In this document: positions 15,571 through 18,003 of the stretch, piece by piece | Position numbering within the stretch: position 1 is the first letter of the stretch | Layout of the letters: each line of letters opens with the position of its first letter | Assembly: GCA_947646735.1 (NCBI GenBank) | Contig: CANTFK010000405.1 | Coordinates: forward strand, 1 to 18,003 | Length of the DNA: 18,003 bases | Direction: 5' to 3' | From: Peronospora farinosa | Taxonomy: Eukaryota > Oomycota > Peronosporomycetes > Peronosporales > Peronosporaceae | Program-made: the position numbers and the translations under genes | The notes under the pieces: generated by a model | Databases searched by the model: none | Told to the model about the DNA's origin: nothing | Seen by the model: only the letters and a program-made list of their open reading frames with translations

Positions 15571-16759
15571 GGCAAGACACCAGGATAGTGTGTCTCGTGC
15601 GAAAGCACAAGTTGAGTCGTCAACATTGGCAGCCATGAAGGCCTACCATATGACGAGCTCAATGGCCTCCGATATAAAGGAGTGTTACTGTCAGGACGAA
15701 CATTGTCGCCTGCTGTTGGATTATTTTAGTGGACGAAAGGTTACCCTTCCGTCGCACCTCAAAGCGAAGCTAAATCCCTTTAGTTACAGTGATGGCCTGT
15801 TATGGCATCAACTGTCACCCTGTGATCCCTTGAGAGTCTATTGCCCTCATGACACAGATTTTAAGCTGATGATACTTCACGAGTGCCATGATGCGCCATC
15901 TAGTGGGCATCTAGGTCGTGAAGAGACATTCTTACGAGTATCAGAGACATTTTGGTGGCCCCATCTATATGGTGGGTGACCAACTATATTCGCTCATGCG
16001 AAGATTTTCAGCGCATTAAGCATGCACTTCTAGCAGTGCGACACTGAAGCCACTGCCGATTCCAACGGATTGTTGGAAGTCGGTCAGTTTGGACTTCATG
16101 TTTGGCTTACCGCCTGACCATAAAGGCAGGACGGGGCTCGTTGTCTTTGTAGACAGACTGAGCAAGATGGTGCATTTGGCACCATGTAGCACAAACATCT
16201 CAGGTATAGAGGCTGCGCTCTTGCTTCTGGATCACGTGTATCGACCACACGGGATGCTCGAGTCCATAGTATCGGACCGGGATCCGCGTTTTACGTCAGG
16301 GTTTTTGGCGACATGTGTTTGAGCTGCTGGGAAGCAAGCTCCACATGTCAACCGCCGATCATCCCCAGACCGATGGCCAAACGAGAACGGGCCAATCGAG
16401 TCTTGGCGGATGGGTTGCGTACAATAGCGACTTCCAAGGATTGGAGCAAGCAATTGCCATTCGTGGAGCTCGCTATCAATAACAGTGTTCACGCCAGTAC
16501 GGGTGAAGCACCGTTTTATATAAACGGACTGCGCCATCCTCGGACGCCAGTCTCGTTTGTGCGCAGCACGAGTGTTAGTGGGGGAGGGCCCCTCACTTCG
16601 CTCAGTGCGAATACCAAAGAGTATCCAAATTTCCTTAGTGAAACTGCTAATTTAGCAGTGGTCACGGCACCTATAGGTGTCACAGAGGAGGCACGGCAAG
16701 AAATGCCTGTGCTCCTTGACGATGACACTATGGTGTTTATCAACAGCGTCGACCCATGA
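15570..16759 (+). pseudogene. Element A integrase
   Basis: Zinc-binding part: HECHDAPSSGHLGREETF then WWPHLY (15950s). The Cys pair is damaged: CEDFQRIKH has one Cys where CxxC is expected, and a frame break precedes it. Catalytic core: LDFMFGLPPDHKGRTGLVVF with the first Asp at 16092-16094, IVSDRDPRFTSGF with the second Asp at 16275-16277, and ERANRVLADG with Glu at 16385-16387. An extra T near 16301-16306 and a missing base before 16385 put these in different frames. The C-terminal portion (16400-16759) reads WSKQLPFVELAINNSVHAST and is open to a stop at 16757. All three acidic residues survive, but not in one frame. Confidence 0.85.
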
Positions 16760-17247
16760 CCGACCTCTTGGGAGTGTCATAGGCCAGCTGGATGCTAAAA
16801 GAGTGATCGAAACTCAGCGCTTTGTGGATGAGTGATTATATATCACACGTAGAGTCCGTGACGCAATAGCAAGCGCACAGGACAATCAAAAACAATATGC
16901 GGACCAACGCATGGTCGCAAAAACAATGATCACTTTAGTGTTGGGGACGAAGTTCGATTAAGTATGCTGCTCATCACCATGGTTTGATGGCAATGGCGTG
17001 CTCTCATTGTAGTCAGCAATAAGAGACAGGTCAACATCCGCACAATAGTGGGATGAATTAGTGTTCTTTTCTGACAAGCTGACATTATATGTCGGCGTTT
17101 TCAAAGATACACTAAGTAGCGGCTGCGAGTTATTGCGGCGCGTACGCTTTTTGTTGATCTGCATGGGCGACTTTGCAGGCGACCCATCAGCCTTTCCACG
17201 GCATCGTCTCTTTATTCGATGTTTTACAAAATGTAAAGATCTTCTTT
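16760..17247 (+). other. Element A pol tail and 3' spacer, no chromodomain recognised
   Basis: Remnants YITRRVRDAIASAQDNQKQY and FSVGDEVRLS (about 16845-16962) belong to the region after integrase. After that the expected 'GPF.V' and chromodomain sequence is absent. 16963-17247 seems to be other sequence. A 68-codon minus-strand ORF with ATG at 17164 (stop near 16958) lies here; I do not recognise it. Confidence 0.5.
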
Positions 17248-17260
17248 AAGAGGGGGATAG
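17248..17260 (+). other. Polypurine tract of element A
   Basis: AAGAGGGGGATAG stands directly before the second LTR of A. It fixes the plus orientation and marks 17261 as the start of a 3' LTR. Confidence 0.75.
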
Positions 17261-17625
17261 CTTAACGGGCTAAAAGTTACACGGTTCGTTAAGTGTCGAA
17301 TACTTAACGGGCAGGCCTAAATGGGTACGAGGTATCTTAGTCCTGCCACTTGGGTGAGGCGCACTAATGTGACCCACCCTCGTGAATGTGATAACCATGG
17401 ATGAATTCACATTTAACGAGGATGGCGCCCAGTTGGGACTAGGCGTCATGGTGACGCTTCAGACGGACGTCATCAGCGAGCTTATATATATTTTAAGCTC
17501 GCACGTAAGGATACGCTTCTAAGAGACGCGTATTCAATCTTTTCATAATTAGCCAAGTAGTAGTAAGATCTATATTTTTTTATTCCTAACTAAGCGACCG
17601 GCAACGGTTGGTACTGCGCTTTAGC
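17261..17625 (+). mobile_element. 3' LTR of element A, shared with a second A copy
   Basis: It begins CTTAACGGGCTAAAAGTTACA, so the usual TGTAAC has changed at the first bases. It matches the 5' copy at about 80 % but lacks about 115 bp of it. It is followed by leader and gag rather than by host DNA, so it is at once the 3' LTR of the full element and the 5' LTR of a second one. Confidence 0.75.
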
Positions 17626-17803
17626 GCCGACCAACACCACCGCACGCGGAGGTAAGACGGTATAATTGCTTCCTCACGCTGCTTGAAGGTGTTTTCTTGC
17701 GTAGTAAGTGGCAGCTTCTTTCGAAATGCCCGTCTACACATGGTAGGGCTAGTAGTCCTTCCCACAACCCGTCTCTCTGAGCGTGCGTGGTGGGTGCCCT
17801 CAA
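17626..17803 (+). other. Leader of the second element A copy
   Basis: It corresponds to 11691-11878, with shared landmarks CACCACCGCACG, GCTTCCTCACGCTGCTT, GTGGCAGCTTCTTT and CGTCTCTCTGAGCGTG. It is untranslated. Confidence 0.7.
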
Positions 17804-17989
17804 AATGGATTGGGAAGACTTTCCTCACTTCTACCAATACCATAGGGAGTTGGCTGAGCATTTGGCGCAGCGACTTTGTGAACAAGCCCTGCCAACCTCT
17901 TGCATTGTCCTCCTGAGCAACATGTTGCTCAGTTGGAGCAATTTGAGGCGTTTGTCCTCGGACAGCGTAGAAACGCGTCCGAGGAAAAC
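17804..17989 (+). pseudogene. Second A copy gag, N-terminal fragment (left flank of B insertion)
   Basis: It starts ATGGATTGGGAAGAC at about 17804 and shares the frame break at TSCIVLLSNM with the first copy. It keeps the T that the first copy lost, so EQFEAFVLGQRRNASEEN is open to the last base. It ends in AAAAC (17985-17989), followed at once by a B LTR. From about 17877 to 17980 it is almost identical to 11951-12053, while upstream parts are only about 80 % alike. Confidence 0.75.
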
Positions 17990-18003
17990 TGTAACGGGGT
18001 TAC
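17990..18003 (+). mobile_element. Start of a B-family LTR (cut by window end)
   Basis: TGTAACGGGGTTAC is identical to the first 14 bases of the LTR at 1111. It is preceded by AAAAC, the same five bases that follow the LTR ending at 1748. Only these 14 bases are visible, so the family assignment leans on the duplication match. Confidence 0.7.

Larger units (their letters stand above)
11212..17260 (+). mobile_element. Ty3/gypsy element A, degenerate but near-complete body
   Basis: Order: LTR, leader, gag with zinc knuckle, protease, RT, RNase H, integrase, polypurine tract, LTR. This gene order (integrase last) defines Ty3/gypsy. At least six frameshifts and several stops show it cannot move by itself. 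It is inserted in the host gene relic on its left. On its right it shares the LTR at 17261 with a second, truncated A copy instead of ending in host DNA. Confidence 0.85.

Noticed and set aside
16089..16322. Separate small gene for a 77-codon protein
   Set aside because: It is the integrase core of element A isolated by frameshifts on both sides.
1..18003. tRNA, rRNA, operon-type promoters, ribosome binding sites or terminators
   Set aside because: None was seen on either strand, and the organism is eukaryotic.

Overview
The window looks like gene-poor nuclear DNA of an oomycete (Peronosporales-like). I infer this from the type of Ty3/gypsy and Ty1/copia pol proteins, from a compact intronless secreted-protein gene, and from the general decay and nesting of retroelements. 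No species can be named from sequence alone. Almost everything recognisable is a retrotransposon relic. The only gene that looks intact is a secreted jacalin-like lectin on the minus strand (7948-8571).

Layout. 1-1748 is the 3' end of a Ty3-type element ('element B'): a long minus-strand ORF, a polypurine tract, and a 638-bp 3' LTR (1111-1748) that is almost entirely a chain of tiny perfect hairpins. 1749-2042 is a piece of the gag gene of a second gypsy family ('element A'). 2043-2515 holds a minus-strand fragment of a host gene. 2701-6945 is a copia element cut into blocks: gag/protease, integrase, linker, reverse transcriptase (RT) and RNase H pieces are all present, but their order is permuted and one block is inverted. 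6946-7947 holds nothing I can name. 7948-8571 is the lectin gene. 8584-10120 is non-coding, with a 35-bp inverted-repeat pair, a strong hairpin, and degenerate ~350-bp repeats that look like duplicated 3' end of the host gene. 10324-11211 is more of the host gene, with OB-fold-like segments resembling the CST subunit CTC1. 11212-17260 is the body of element A (LTR, leader, gag, protease, RT, RNase H, integrase), inserted in that host gene and full of frameshifts. 17261-17989 is its second LTR followed directly by a second gag start. That gag is interrupted at 17990 by the first 14 bases of a B LTR.

How the parts fit. The gag fragment at the right end (ending at 17989) and the one at the left end (starting at 1749) are the two halves of one gag gene. 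They are in the same codon phase, and each carries AAAAC next to a B LTR, which is the expected 5-bp target-site duplication. The host gene is split the same way, with its upstream part at the left of the window and its downstream part at the right. The window therefore reads as a circular permutation of one nested locus: host gene interrupted by A, and A interrupted by B. A tandem duplication, an extrachromosomal circle, recombination between B copies, or an assembly fold could each cause this.

The other points of most interest are the hairpin-chain LTR, the antisense ORF beside it, and the block-shuffled copia element. All functional names rest on motif recognition by eye; no database search was possible.
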